Notes: generated from the sequence alone by a model not told the origin. A stretch of 64,000 bases of DNA from Ensifer adhaerens (GCF_020035535.1 NZ_CP083350.1:3110501-3174500); one strand, 5' to 3'. Shown: positions 7,145 through 16,857, counted from the first letter of the stretch. Translations and numbers: made by a program.

Positions 7145-9322
7145 TCACTCAAACCATCGACGTGGTGCGGGCAGCGCTTCCAAGATTTCGATTTTCGGAT
7201 CAGACCTGTCCTTAGTGTAGCCAGGACTACTCGCGGGGTCCTCGAAGATCTGCGTTTGATGGATCCGCCTCAGATTTTTCTGCTCTCGCTCAAATCGTCT
7301 CCGACTTTCGCCGTGCGCATCGGACCCCCTAGAGGCGGACTCATGATGAATCAGGCACGCGAATGGTGTCCAAACAATGCGAAAGCCCGATTTGTGCGCC
7401 CGGAGACAATAATCCACATCGTTGTAGGCGACTGCAAAGTTTTCCTCGTCCCAGCGACCGACCACGCGCACACACGCACCAGAAATCAGCATTGCCGCCC
7501 CAGTTACGCATGTCATTGAAGAGCGTACGTGCAGCCGGTTCATAGGACCTCCGTAGTCAGACGGCTTATTTGCGTACCAATGTCCCGCCAGACCAGCGAG
7601 CCCGCATACCACCCCGGCGTGCTGAATACGCTGATTAGGATAGAGGAGTTTAGCGCCCACAATCCCAACCTTTTCAAACGTCAAGCAGTCCACCATTTCA
7701 TCGAGCCATTTACCCTCGACTATGGTCACATCATTGTTGAGTAGTAAAAAATGTTCACCGCGACCGCGCGCTATACCCTCGTTAACGGCTCGGGAGAAAT
7801 TAAAAGACGATTCCCTAATGTAATACGAGAAATTCGCAAATTTTTCAGCGTATCTCTTGTAAAGAGCGATGGTGGTCGGGTCCTTGGAACCGTTGTCGAT
7901 CACGACAACCTCAAAATTATTGTACTCCGTTGTTTCAAAGATACCGGTCAACAAAGCAGTCATTAATGCTGTTGAGTCGAGGTTCGGAATAATTATGGAT
8001 ATTTTTGGCCGGCAGTTACTGGATGATTTGAATTCGACGCGGTGAAGCGTGCTTGTCAGTGCGCCAACAACGTCGGCCGGTTTCCCTTTACGCGAAAACT
8101 CTTCAACGAGAGCACGTCGCGCGCTATCCGTTGCGCGGTCGAGGAAGCGAAGTGAATATGTCAACGCCGTTCTTCGCCACCAGTAAGCGGGGTAAGGCAC
8201 GTGAACGATATTTTTCTCCTCCAAACCGTCAAGGTATCGAAGCAATAAATCGTAGTCTTGCGAACCCTCAAAACCAACCCGCAGAAGCCCAATTTCTTCC
8301 AAGCGCTCTCTTTGATAAACCGAGAAGTGATTGATATAGTTCACCCCCGTCAGTAACACCGGATCATAGGCAGGCTTCAGCATAATGCTGATTGGCTGCA
8401 GTCGATCATCGACAATCAACTCATCGGTATAGAGGAAGGCGGCTTCCGGGCATACCGACATGGCATGCTGAATAACTCGAAGACCGTTCGGCGCTATTAA
8501 ATCGTCGTGATCGAGTAATGTGACCCAGTCCCCCCGTGCGGCTTTGAGCCCGGCGTTTGTCGCGGCTGCGATCCCCTGATTGACGGCATTAAGAACTATA
8601 ACGACATTGGGATCATGCTTCCGCGACGATAACCAATCCAGGGTTTCGACAGAATCCGAGCCATCGTCAGAAAATATTAGTTCGGTGCCAGCCATATTTT
8701 GCCGTTCGAACGACTCTACGAGCTCGCGCAGATGACGAGCGGGCGCATTGTAAACCGGGACGACGATGCTCAACCACGGCCTGACGACACCCTGCTGGAC
8801 CGCTACCAAGCTGTCGGCGAGGTTGCTTGCCTTGGACATATACTCCGCGACGGCACTCCGTCTTCTCTGAAAAAGGGCAATCGGAAATCTTTTCCAGAAT
8901 CTAGGGAGAGTAGGAAGCCATGCAACCGACAGTCCTTCAGCATTTTGTCGCTGCAGTGAAACGTAACGTTCCAGTTCATCAGTGTTGCGAAATGTCTCGG
9001 CCCTAAAAAATAACTTGCACTCTTCATCGCAGGGGTCCATTCGCAAACTACAAATTGTGCCAAAAGTCCCGACATCTGCAATTATCAAAAAATCCGATCC
9101 AATTCCAATCGATACAGAATCATCTTCAATAAAACCCCTCCCCTTGTTGACATACAGTCTCGGGCGCACCTCCACGTCGCGTGCTGTAATTCTCATGGCG
9201 ATGTAGCGAGCCCGGAGAGGCCGGAAACGTAGAACGAAGTAAGGGTCTACTCCCTCTGCTTGCCAGAGACCTAGCTCAACTGGGTCGGCGACGAGTTCGT
9301 TCTGCGCAATGATGCTAAGCAT
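7145..9322 (-). CDS. Tandem-domain family 2 glycosyltransferase
   Basis: 725 residues. An N-terminal beta-rich region of about 180 residues precedes two GT2 domains. The first begins WLSIVVPVYNAPARHL and has the DxD-like LLDHDDLIAP. The second begins KISIIIPNLDSTALMT and has LLLNNDVTIVEGKWLDEM, with a late acidic motif in NDVDYCLRAHKSGFRIVW. The protein at 28876-30867 has the same design. It likely adds two sugars in polymer assembly at the cytoplasmic face. It is tightly spaced with the KpsM-like gene (6 bp) and the methyltransferase gene (6 bp). Confidence 0.85.
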   Translation of the reverse strand: MLSIIAQNELVADPVELGLWQAEGVDPYFVLRFRPLRARYIAMRITARDVEVRPRLYVNKGRGFIEDDSVSIGIGSDFLIIADVGTFGTICSLRMDPCDEECKLFFRAETFRNTDELERYVSLQRQNAEGLSVAWLPTLPRFWKRFPIALFQRRRSAVAEYMSKASNLADSLVAVQQGVVRPWLSIVVPVYNAPARHLRELVESFERQNMAGTELIFSDDGSDSVETLDWLSSRKHDPNVVIVLNAVNQGIAAATNAGLKAARGDWVTLLDHDDLIAPNGLRVIQHAMSVCPEAAFLYTDELIVDDRLQPISIMLKPAYDPVLLTGVNYINHFSVYQRERLEEIGLLRVGFEGSQDYDLLLRYLDGLEEKNIVHVPYPAYWWRRTALTYSLRFLDRATDSARRALVEEFSRKGKPADVVGALTSTLHRVEFKSSSNCRPKISIIIPNLDSTALMTALLTGIFETTEYNNFEVVVIDNGSKDPTTIALYKRYAEKFANFSYYIRESSFNFSRAVNEGIARGRGEHFLLLNNDVTIVEGKWLDEMVDCLTFEKVGIVGAKLLYPNQRIQHAGVVCGLAGLAGHWYANKPSDYGGPMNRLHVRSSMTCVTGAAMLISGACVRVVGRWDEENFAVAYNDVDYCLRAHKSGFRIVWTPFACLIHHESASRGSDAHGESRRRFEREQKNLRRIHQTQIFEDPASSPGYTKDRSDPKIEILEALPAPRRWFE

Positions 9323-9328
9323 ATTTCC

Positions 9329-10147
9329 TCACTTCCCTTCCAGGGTAATCCTTCGAACTAGGCGCTCCAGCGCTAGACCGGTACATAACGAACCGAGTCC
9401 AAATGCTAAAAGATATTGCTTATCAAGCACCTGGCTGTTGTAAGTGGGATAAAATGCGGATCGCATCCATTCGACGGCATGAACCACCGGGTTCCAAGAA
9501 AGAGCGTATGCAATTTGGGACGGGAGTGCGGATATCACGAAAAGAGTGCCTGAAGATATGTAAACCACTATTAGGCAAAGCGCATACACCGTCGCAAAAA
9601 ACGTGAACAATGCCGTGATGACACCCGCCACCATTCCCACCCCAACAGCTAAGAGGATGCACGACAAAAATGCTTGCGTAGCCTCAAGCCAATCGTAAGG
9701 GAACGGCCGATCGCCCAGTGAAAGAAGTATCAAGAAAGTAAGAAAAACGGTAAAACTGGCCGCGATGACCTCCAAAAAAGCTCTTGCGAACAATATATCC
9801 AAGACTTTGACCGCTGGAATAGCAAGCATAGGCCGATTCATCACTATCGATAGGGCCATAAATCTGGACACATACATGAATGTTAGACAAGGAAGAAGTC
9901 CGGTAGCAAAAAACAACCGCATGCTGTCGCCAAAGGGCGTCTTTCTCCCAGCAAACGCATAGATTAACAGGAGCACGAACATGTGGGCGAGCGGCCACAC
10001 AGAAACCAACAGGAAGCCCAAGCCGTGATTGAAGAAGCGTGTGCGCATATCTCGCAGAATGACCGCTCGCATCACGTTGGTTTTTTGCCTGAATGCAAAG
10101 CGGATCGATCGTGGATCGGCGGCTCTCGCCCGTGCAACATTCTTCAT
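9329..10147 (-). CDS. KpsM/Wzm-type ABC-2 polysaccharide export permease
   Basis: 272 residues with about six hydrophobic membrane segments and the ABC-2 permease pattern. The N-terminal region TNVMRAVILRDMRTRFFNHG precedes the first segment, and GLLPCLTFMYVSRFMALSIV and the C-terminal ALSWNPVVHAVEWMRSAFYP are characteristic of capsule exporters. With the KpsT-like ATPase and KpsE-like proteins just upstream it forms the inner-membrane exporter. Rhizobial counterparts are the RkpT/KpsM proteins of K-antigen loci. Confidence 0.85.
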   Translation of the reverse strand: MKNVARARAADPRSIRFAFRQKTNVMRAVILRDMRTRFFNHGLGFLLVSVWPLAHMFVLLLIYAFAGRKTPFGDSMRLFFATGLLPCLTFMYVSRFMALSIVMNRPMLAIPAVKVLDILFARAFLEVIAASFTVFLTFLILLSLGDRPFPYDWLEATQAFLSCILLAVGVGMVAGVITALFTFFATVYALCLIVVYISSGTLFVISALPSQIAYALSWNPVVHAVEWMRSAFYPTYNSQVLDKQYLLAFGLGSLCTGLALERLVRRITLEGK

Positions 10148-10313
10148 AAACTAGTCCGTCCCCGTGCACTGTTCAGCCCTGATGTCGCTGTCACGCGCCC
10201 CAATAAGCACGGCGGAGCACCCACGGGAGAAGAGGCGGCATTCTTACCCCACATCTCTACGCCGACTTCGGTCCGCATTTCAATGAGAACAGAGCCCATC
10301 TCGATGGGAAAAC

Positions 10314-11615
10314 TCATCCCGCTAGCTTGCTTCTTGCGAATACAAGTGCGCCAACGGACGCCGCCCATGCGATGACCGACGAAATAGCTGCGATCAGCAT
10401 CCAGAATGCACGCCTTGGGAAAAGCGCCTCGTCTGGCAAATTTGGCTCCAGAAAGCTATCCAGATACATCAACTGCTGTTTGCTAATAAATTGAACCTGC
10501 TCGAAGGATCTAACGCTTGCAGCGAACTGTTGCTCGGCAAGCTGCAATTCAAATTGAAGGCCCGAAAGTTCGACCGAAACGCTTGCGAGATTATCTTCGG
10601 CTGATTGCCCGGTGCCAGCGACCTGCTTCCGAAGTTCATCGATCTGAGCTTCCTTGCTCTGGATCTCTCTTGCAAGAACGCGCATCTGAGGTGCGTCTTT
10701 TGAGACGCCGTCTAGCTTGACCGCATAGGAGCGCTCAAGCTCGAGCTTTTCCTTCTGAAGTGATGTAATGAGATTCGACAACATCAAAGACGAACCCTCC
10801 ACACTCAGGATTCCAGTCTTATTTTGCTCAGTGGCCACGCGCGCCCTCACCTCGCGCAGCCTTGCGGATGCACGATCTAGATTCGACTTTGTCGTACTAA
10901 CCACATCTTTCCAGATTCGGTCGCTAAGCTGGTTAATAGTGCGCTCAGATTCTCTAAGTATTGCGTCGAGAATATCTTTAGCATCTCGAGGAGAAAAGGC
11001 GCGGACGGTAACGGTAACAATTCCGCTCGACGGACTTACGTACGTCTTTACCATGCCATCCCAATAGTCGAGAAATTCTTCATATGTAGCACCTACCTTG
11101 AGCCGCGCCAAAACATCTGCTGACTCAACTTCGAACCTCCGCCGCACGTCAATCTCCTTTTCAAGGAACTCAAGAATCGTACGACTATGAATAAAGTTCG
11201 TAACGATCTGCGTGTCCTGAGCAATTTTCGCCGATGGTAACCCTGTAATCTTACCGAGCTGGTCCTTACCAATCGCGGGCGTCGAAGTCCTCACCACAAA
11301 TCTAGATTCGGACTGATATTGATCAGATGCAAAAACTCCGAAATATAACATAGACGCTATATTCGGCAATACTAAAATAAAAACAAAAAATGAGAGCGAA
11401 CACCAACGAAATAATCTATCAGCAAACCGTGGTCGGAGTCCGACAGCCTCATAGAGGCTACTACGATTTGACGTTGAAAAGCGCAACTTTCGAGCGGTTG
11501 AAGACAACGCCATAGCGACGACGCGGCTCTTCTGCAGGGCCGTTCGCTGCTCATTATCCTGTCTTAGGTCTGTCATTTTGGCGGGTCTTATCTCGATCGA
11601 AATTCTGTTTCTCAT
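10314..11615 (-). CDS. KpsE/CtrB-type capsule export inner-membrane protein (copy 1)
   Basis: 433 residues from the ATG at 11615, whose A overlaps the stop of the ATPase gene (TGATG), suggesting coupling. There is one membrane segment near residue 75 (CSLSFFVFILVLPNIASMLY), then the polysaccharide co-polymerase pattern FASDQYQSESRFVVRTS, long coiled coils (residues about 200-370), and a second membrane segment near the C-terminus (FWMLIAAISSVIAWAASVGA). It bridges the inner-membrane exporter to the outer-membrane channel. It resembles copy 2 at 12280-13554 in layout and motifs. Confidence 0.8.
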   Translation of the reverse strand: MRNRISIEIRPAKMTDLRQDNEQRTALQKSRVVAMALSSTARKLRFSTSNRSSLYEAVGLRPRFADRLFRWCSLSFFVFILVLPNIASMLYFGVFASDQYQSESRFVVRTSTPAIGKDQLGKITGLPSAKIAQDTQIVTNFIHSRTILEFLEKEIDVRRRFEVESADVLARLKVGATYEEFLDYWDGMVKTYVSPSSGIVTVTVRAFSPRDAKDILDAILRESERTINQLSDRIWKDVVSTTKSNLDRASARLREVRARVATEQNKTGILSVEGSSLMLSNLITSLQKEKLELERSYAVKLDGVSKDAPQMRVLAREIQSKEAQIDELRKQVAGTGQSAEDNLASVSVELSGLQFELQLAEQQFAASVRSFEQVQFISKQQLMYLDSFLEPNLPDEALFPRRAFWMLIAAISSVIAWAASVGALVFARSKLAG

Positions 11616-12268
11616 CAACGATTGAGGCGATAGTACGTCTCAATGGCATCGCCGAGTTTGTCAAAGAACAGCATCTGACCATCGACGAGAACAATGCCTT
11701 TGTCGCAGTACGCGCTAATAGTCGACATACTATGGGATATCATAATAATATCCGAGTCCTTGCGTCGCTGCTCAAATGCTGCTTTGCAACGCGCTTGGAA
11801 TCGCGCGTCGCCAACTGCCGTAATCTCATCCACCAGATAGCAATCAAATTCAATTGCCATCGAGAGACCGAAGGCTAAGCGAGCCATCATACCTGAAGAA
11901 TAGGTACGAACAGGAGCGTAGATATAGTCCCCTAACTCGGCGAAGTCCTCAACGTAATCAGAAACCCGCCGAACATCCTCACCATATGCGCGGGCGACAA
12001 ATGCCAGATTGTCGCGTCCGGTCATTTGCTGGTGAAATCCACCAGAAAACCCCAATGGCCACGAAACGCGAACGTTTTTGGTGATCTTCCCGGTGTTGGG
12101 AAGCGCGGAACCAGCAATCATTTTCATCGTGGTCGACTTGCCTGCACCGTTTACTCCTAGCAGCGCGTAGGAGTAACCCGGTAGGAAATCGATACTGACT
12201 CGGTCGAGGATTACCTTTTTGTGGCCCTCAGTTTTGAAGTGTTTTGAAACGTTTCGGAACGTTATCAT
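11615..12268 (-). CDS. KpsT/Wzt-type ABC polysaccharide export ATPase
   Basis: 217 residues from ATG 12268 (MITFRNVSKHFKTEG). A longer frame begins at 12331 but would extend into the upstream gene. Walker A is GVNGAGKST, the signature is TYSSGMMARLAF, Walker B is CYLVDEITAVGD and the switch His is in MISHSMSTI. Family length fits a KpsT-type protein without a C-terminal sugar-recognition domain. That suggests it is not the Wzt type that reads a terminal cap. It powers export through the KpsM-like permease. Confidence 0.9.
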   Translation of the reverse strand: MITFRNVSKHFKTEGHKKVILDRVSIDFLPGYSYALLGVNGAGKSTTMKMIAGSALPNTGKITKNVRVSWPLGFSGGFHQQMTGRDNLAFVARAYGEDVRRVSDYVEDFAELGDYIYAPVRTYSSGMMARLAFGLSMAIEFDCYLVDEITAVGDARFQARCKAAFEQRRKDSDIIMISHSMSTISAYCDKGIVLVDGQMLFFDKLGDAIETYYRLNR

Positions 12269-12279
12269 AGCGTTCCCAG

Positions 12280-13554
12280 TCACAAGCGATGATCTTCCAC
12301 CGACGCCCAAATTAGCGCCAATGTGACCCAAGCCACCGAGAGAGCGAGCAAGATCAAAAACGGTGAAGACCAGCGATGGGGGTAAAGAGATTCCTCCGGG
12401 ACGGTCGGTGGGACGAATACAACCACGTATAAGGACTTCCTGGCCGCCTCTATCTGTGCCGTCTCCAGATTATTCTGAGCGGACTCATAGAGACTCTCAG
12501 CTACACGGCGATCAGTTTCGAGGGCCGAAAAGGCATTGATGGCACCTGCAATATTTCCATCCTCCCCTTTTCCACCAGCAAGTTGCTCTCGCAGTTTTAC
12601 TATCTGTCCCTCAAGATTTTGGCTTGCCAAAGAAAGCTGTTGGCGGGCTGGGGAGGATTCTGCATTCGACGCCTTGAGTACGAAAAGACGGGTGTCAAGT
12701 TCGAGTTTTTGGGCCACCAATCCCGCTAACAAAGAACCCGTCTCGGTCGCGCGCGCTTCTGGTGTCAAGAAGCCTGTCGTATTCTGAAAATTGTTAAGCG
12801 CACTGAGCGCTTGACGATAATTTTCAGTTGTCCGCTCCACTTCCTTGGCAAAACGCTGGATTACGTCACGCCGGGCACGCTCGGACAATTCGTTAATCAG
12901 TTTCTCGCTTTCACTAATGATTGCAGTTGCGAGTTGCCTCGAGTCCCCCGGAGAAAATGTACGAGTTTTCAACGTGATAATTCCGGAAGGTCCATCGATA
13001 TAAGTTGTTACTTGATCCTCCCAATATCTTAGAAAATCTTCTATTGCCTCATCCTTCTCAAACCGTGAAAATATATCGGCGCCATTCGTAGAGAACATCG
13101 CGCGATAGTCGATGGTTTTGCCAATCCTCTGCAATATCTCTGTAGAGTGAATGAAACTCGTAACTATATACCCGTCCTGAGACATGGCGGACATCGAGAG
13201 AACGCTTGCGTCATCCTTTTCGTCCGAACGCTCCTCCGCGACGGATCTGACGGCAAACCGTGCTTCGGCTACGTATTGGTCCGAGGCAATGAAAGCGTAA
13301 TAGATAATGCTAGCCAGAAACGGTACGAGAACGAAAATGCCGAAGCTGAGGAGGGCGTAAGGCATTCCCCAGGCGGCTTCTGGAGGGCCGGCGCGTGGGG
13401 CCATAGCAATATCGACTTCCGGCTGAGCAACACCAATAACGCCCGCACTTCGCAGCCTCTCCACAATTGTCGATTTCGCCTTCAGCAAAGTGCCTACCAA
13501 CGGCTCTCTGCGATCATCAACGATGGTCTTCGGATCGTTCGGGTCAATTCTCAT
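12280..13554 (-). CDS. KpsE/CtrB-type capsule export inner-membrane protein (copy 2)
   Basis: 424 residues with the same plan as copy 1: a membrane segment near residue 70 (YALLSFGIFVLVPFLASIIY), FIASDQYVAEARFAVRSV, a periplasmic coiled-coil region and a C-terminal membrane segment (SPFLILLALSVAWVTLALIW). The PxxP-like region before it is VPPTVPEESLYPHRW. Its start overlaps the end of the preceding gene by 11 bases. Two KpsE-like genes flanking one ATPase gene is unusual. The pair could form a hetero-oligomer or serve different polymers. Confidence 0.8.
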   Translation of the reverse strand: MRIDPNDPKTIVDDRREPLVGTLLKAKSTIVERLRSAGVIGVAQPEVDIAMAPRAGPPEAAWGMPYALLSFGIFVLVPFLASIIYYAFIASDQYVAEARFAVRSVAEERSDEKDDASVLSMSAMSQDGYIVTSFIHSTEILQRIGKTIDYRAMFSTNGADIFSRFEKDEAIEDFLRYWEDQVTTYIDGPSGIITLKTRTFSPGDSRQLATAIISESEKLINELSERARRDVIQRFAKEVERTTENYRQALSALNNFQNTTGFLTPEARATETGSLLAGLVAQKLELDTRLFVLKASNAESSPARQQLSLASQNLEGQIVKLREQLAGGKGEDGNIAGAINAFSALETDRRVAESLYESAQNNLETAQIEAARKSLYVVVFVPPTVPEESLYPHRWSSPFLILLALSVAWVTLALIWASVEDHRL

Positions 13555-14593
13555 GCGACGAACTCATCTCCATCGCTTGGCGGACATAATAGTCTAAGAT
13601 GAGATCATCTTCGATGTATAATTCCGCTACAGGGAGTGTTCGGAGTTGCGATGCAATCGCATTGATCACCCCGTTGCGCTGCAATATGGGGATCATATCC
13701 ATTTCAATATTCAGCAGTTCACTTAAAGAAGCTGCAAACGTCATTGTATCATTGATGTGCCCAATTACGTCAAACCGCGATATGACATCCATCGCCGCCG
13801 CAATATCACGCCGATTTGGAAGTTGATCGCCATCGGAGCAACCAAATAGTCGCGTTGCTGGTGAGATCAAGGCCGTACGCACTTTGTCGGGAGCTCGCTT
13901 CAAGGCCTTCTCTAGCGAGCCTGAATCGTCGATATTTACGTCCTTAAAGTATCCTATCGCGGGTACCAAGCTCATCTGGTCTCGATCGCCGAGAAACTGC
14001 GGCTTCGCTGCAGAAAAACGCTTAAACATTGCGAGCCTCAGCGCCATCTCGTAGTAAGGATCCGTAAGCAACGCTATAGACTTAAACCCTTTATCTAAGA
14101 ATCCCATGAAATTCTTCACCTGCAGGCGCCCACTCAAGTACATCGAAGACATACTATCTAAGTGAAATGCCTGTAGAGCCGTTTCATTGCCAAATCTATC
14201 CAGCGCCGGAAGCGCATATTGGAAGTGATTATACATCTCTCTATCAAAGGCAAAATACGGAAATAACTGGGTTTCGAAACGAACAATCTTGAGATTGACT
14301 TGCCTTGACTGGATAGGTCGCCGATAGAGCAACAACCCCGTCTTGCTGTCGCGAATACAAAGATTTGCTCGTTCGCGCAGTCGCGGAACGTTTGCTTCTG
14401 TAAGCCTAAAACCAACCAATCCGGTCTCATGACGTCCCGCCGACAAAACGGCTTTATGCAGTTGGTCGCACAACACCATTGCAACCTCACCCTCGTCGTC
14501 CGAGACTAGGACGCTAGGCACCTCCGAGAATCCGTCCGGTATCAGATAGCCTTCAATGAGGGGGCCCGTGTCGCGTTGAACGTTAAACAGCAA
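13544..14593 (-). CDS. Protein of unknown function in polysaccharide export cluster
   Basis: 349 residues, not recognised. It has no signal peptide or convincing membrane segment, so it is probably cytoplasmic. A middle stretch, FKSIALLTDPYYEMALRLAM, faintly recalls the RDP-type motif of sulfotransferases, but no PAPS-binding P-loop is visible at the N-terminus, so I do not assign that function. It sits between a methyltransferase gene (7 bp upstream) and KpsE copy 2 (11-bp overlap), so it very likely belongs to polymer modification, length control or export. Confidence 0.55.
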   Translation of the reverse strand: MLFNVQRDTGPLIEGYLIPDGFSEVPSVLVSDDEGEVAMVLCDQLHKAVLSAGRHETGLVGFRLTEANVPRLRERANLCIRDSKTGLLLYRRPIQSRQVNLKIVRFETQLFPYFAFDREMYNHFQYALPALDRFGNETALQAFHLDSMSSMYLSGRLQVKNFMGFLDKGFKSIALLTDPYYEMALRLAMFKRFSAAKPQFLGDRDQMSLVPAIGYFKDVNIDDSGSLEKALKRAPDKVRTALISPATRLFGCSDGDQLPNRRDIAAAMDVISRFDVIGHINDTMTFAASLSELLNIEMDMIPILQRNGVINAIASQLRTLPVAELYIEDDLILDYYVRQAMEMSSSHEN

Positions 14594-14600
14594 CTCTGGT

Positions 14601-15446
14601 CTACTTTATCGTCTCGGTTCTCTTCGCATAGAGTGAGAAGCACGGGCCACCGCCGTGAGTCAGATCCTCCTGTCCAATTCGGATGTCACCAAAGCCAAGC
14701 GCTGCGAGCAACGAAATGATATCGTCGCGGTGCATCCAATAGTGCCGATCTTTCATTCCACCGCAGAAGTTGTCATTGGTATTTGCGTTATGATAACCAC
14801 GTTCGAAATAACGCAATGCTAAACCGGCATACGTCCGGATTTCCATGTTGCCGCTAAACGCCTGCCTACGACTGTCATGCACTGGCATGGCGTTATCATC
14901 GAAATAATGAGTCCATAGGAACAAACTGTCACAATGGTTAGCGACCTCGGACAGGAAGAGTCCCGGGTCCGCCATATGATAGAGAACGCCAGACGCAACG
15001 ACTAGATCGTAATGCTTCTGCGTCTCCTCAAGCCAACGTATCGCATCTCCCAAGTAAAAATTTACCCGCTCTATTCCGAGCACTTCTTTGCTCACAAGAC
15101 AACGTAGAAAACATCCCTTATTTGCTTCGATGGCATCAATTGACGCAGGGCCTTGCTTACTCAGCATGTACGTATGCATGCCCTCTAGCGGCCCAATCTC
15201 TAATACTCGCTTGCCCTTCAACGGCCCTGCCTGTTCGACCGCCCAAATGATGCGGCTATCCGCAAAGAGGGGATGATTGCCTGCCTTAAGTCCGAACTCA
15301 GCCGGAAAAGCTGAGTTCCAGCCGGGCAGTGCGTCTATCGCATTTTGGTGTCTCGGTGTTTCATGGCTATATTGACCAAACACTTGGTCATTCGAGTGGC
15401 TGCCACGATCGAGGGTCCGTCGCCTGAATTTCTTCAACCCGAACAT
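14601..15446 (-). CDS. Class I SAM-dependent methyltransferase
   Basis: 281 residues. Motif I is RVLEIGPLEGMHTYMLSKQG, followed by SIDAIEANKGCFLRC, an acidic motif in NFYLGDAIRWLE, and the motif IV region YDLVVASGVLYHMADP. The fold resembles Methyltransf_25/CmoB-like small-molecule methyltransferases. It lies 7 bp upstream of the unknown 349-residue gene on the same strand. It probably methylates a sugar or lipid head group in the polymer. The substrate is unknown. Confidence 0.75.
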   Translation of the reverse strand: MFGLKKFRRRTLDRGSHSNDQVFGQYSHETPRHQNAIDALPGWNSAFPAEFGLKAGNHPLFADSRIIWAVEQAGPLKGKRVLEIGPLEGMHTYMLSKQGPASIDAIEANKGCFLRCLVSKEVLGIERVNFYLGDAIRWLEETQKHYDLVVASGVLYHMADPGLFLSEVANHCDSLFLWTHYFDDNAMPVHDSRRQAFSGNMEIRTYAGLALRYFERGYHNANTNDNFCGGMKDRHYWMHRDDIISLLAALGFGDIRIGQEDLTHGGGPCFSLYAKRTETIK

Positions 15447-15552
15447 GGGCTTATTCCTTTACCAGTTGCGCCGACGAGCGGCAAGATGCGATGTACGTGG
15501 ACCCGCGAATTGGAAGCGACTAAACGCCCTCGTCACACGGTTCGTAGTGATG

Positions 15553-16857
15553 TTAGAGAACAACTTGGTTGTCGCCTGCCTTCCGTCGGGGCGTCCAACT
15601 CATCAATTTAGCTCTTGAAGTCGACACGAATGTTGATCCGTCGGCCCCCATCTGTTGCTGACAAGGCTGAACATAAACAACCAACTCACCACGCCGATAC
15701 CAAGCGTCCTTGTCTACAACCGGTTCGTAATGACCGAGGTCCTGGTTAACGAGTACCTGTTCGGTACTCTCCTCGAGCGCGAAATCAGGGGCCCTCAGCA
15801 GTCTGCAAACTAAATTGTTATTCCGCTCTACGCTACGATAGATAATCAGGATTCCGCCCACGAATGCCACGAACTCCGGCCGGCTGTGAGGAAGAGGAAG
15901 GGTGCCTCCTCCAGCGACCCGGAATGGCGTCTTGAAGTCGCTCGCCACACTGATTTGCCATGAGCGTCCATCATGCCTGCACAACCGATACTGGGGTATT
16001 CCATCCTCGTCGTCCCAGTATGTCATCGCAGCGGGATGATTGCCCGGCATGATACCTGATGATGATTGATTCATCAGATTAGCACCGATCGGCACTGGCA
16101 CTACTCTTTCGGCATTGGTTTGAGTGAGTGGTTTTGAGAGCTTTATACCTCGTAGTGTTTCTATGCTACGGCAGCCATCACGCGATCGAACATAGTCGAT
16201 GCCGACGTTCACCGCATCGCCTGCCGAAGTCGCTTCGACATACTGACGCCAAACTAGAAAGAGATGCACCACACCGTCAGAACCCTGCGCCGGGGTATTG
16301 ACGTATGGGCCGCTCGTCCATTGCGACCCACGACCGCTGGCAATCGGCAACATATCGTTCCGCCAAGATTGAGACACTACATCAAACCTGCTGACCAACA
16401 ACTCCCCGTCGAAGTGAGGGCCTTTGCGGTACAATAACAGTAGTTGACCATCCAGGTCGTTGAGGAACATCGGATATGTTGCCTCGGTTAAAAGTACCCT
16501 TGGTGGTAGGAAGCCGTCCTCAAACCTATCCGACTTAGAGCTGGCGCCCCATAGGGCACTGACGTGAGCGCCGAAGGCGAGATGCAGCTTTCCGTCTTCA
16601 TCAACGCCCATCGCAACAGATTGGTGGGCGTCATAAGGGCGCAGCTCTGTCCTCACCTGAACGGAATGCAACTCCCCGTCACTCAACCGTTGCCGAGTTA
16701 CTTTGATATGCCCCTCTCCGGAGAAATAGCACAGATATCGATACGCGTCGTCACTGACGAACGCGCGCCGATAGGGCACGCAGTTAACTGAATTTCCCGC
16801 CCAGACCGACCCTAATGACCGCGACGACCGGGGAACCAAGAACTTCCCCGATTTCAT
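15553..16857 (-). CDS. BNR_4-type protein, second possible polysaccharide lyase
   Basis: 434 residues. It shares the BNR_4 propeller motifs of the 4546-5943 protein: PYDAHQSVAMGVDEDGKLHL (His in the equivalent place), ATYPMFLNDLDGQLLLLYRK, GVVHLFLVWR and GGGTLPLPHSRPEF. No N-terminal signal peptide is visible with the start used, unlike its paralogue, so location is uncertain. It lies 42 bp downstream of the giant glycosyltransferase gene. It may degrade or edit the same polymer inside the cell, or be exported in another way. Confidence 0.6.
   Translation of the reverse strand: MKSGKFLVPRSSRSLGSVWAGNSVNCVPYRRAFVSDDAYRYLCYFSGEGHIKVTRQRLSDGELHSVQVRTELRPYDAHQSVAMGVDEDGKLHLAFGAHVSALWGASSKSDRFEDGFLPPRVLLTEATYPMFLNDLDGQLLLLYRKGPHFDGELLVSRFDVVSQSWRNDMLPIASGRGSQWTSGPYVNTPAQGSDGVVHLFLVWRQYVEATSAGDAVNVGIDYVRSRDGCRSIETLRGIKLSKPLTQTNAERVVPVPIGANLMNQSSSGIMPGNHPAAMTYWDDEDGIPQYRLCRHDGRSWQISVASDFKTPFRVAGGGTLPLPHSRPEFVAFVGGILIIYRSVERNNNLVCRLLRAPDFALEESTEQVLVNQDLGHYEPVVDKDAWYRRGELVVYVQPCQQQMGADGSTFVSTSRAKLMSWTPRRKAGDNQVVL

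Noticed and set aside
10144..10368. 74-codon frame between the KpsM-like and KpsE-like genes
   Set aside because: It overlaps both neighbours, and its translation looks random. The gap is only 166 bp.
13544..14593. Assignment of the 349-residue protein as a sulfotransferase
   Set aside because: Only one weak motif is similar and no PAPS-binding loop was found, so I left it as unknown.
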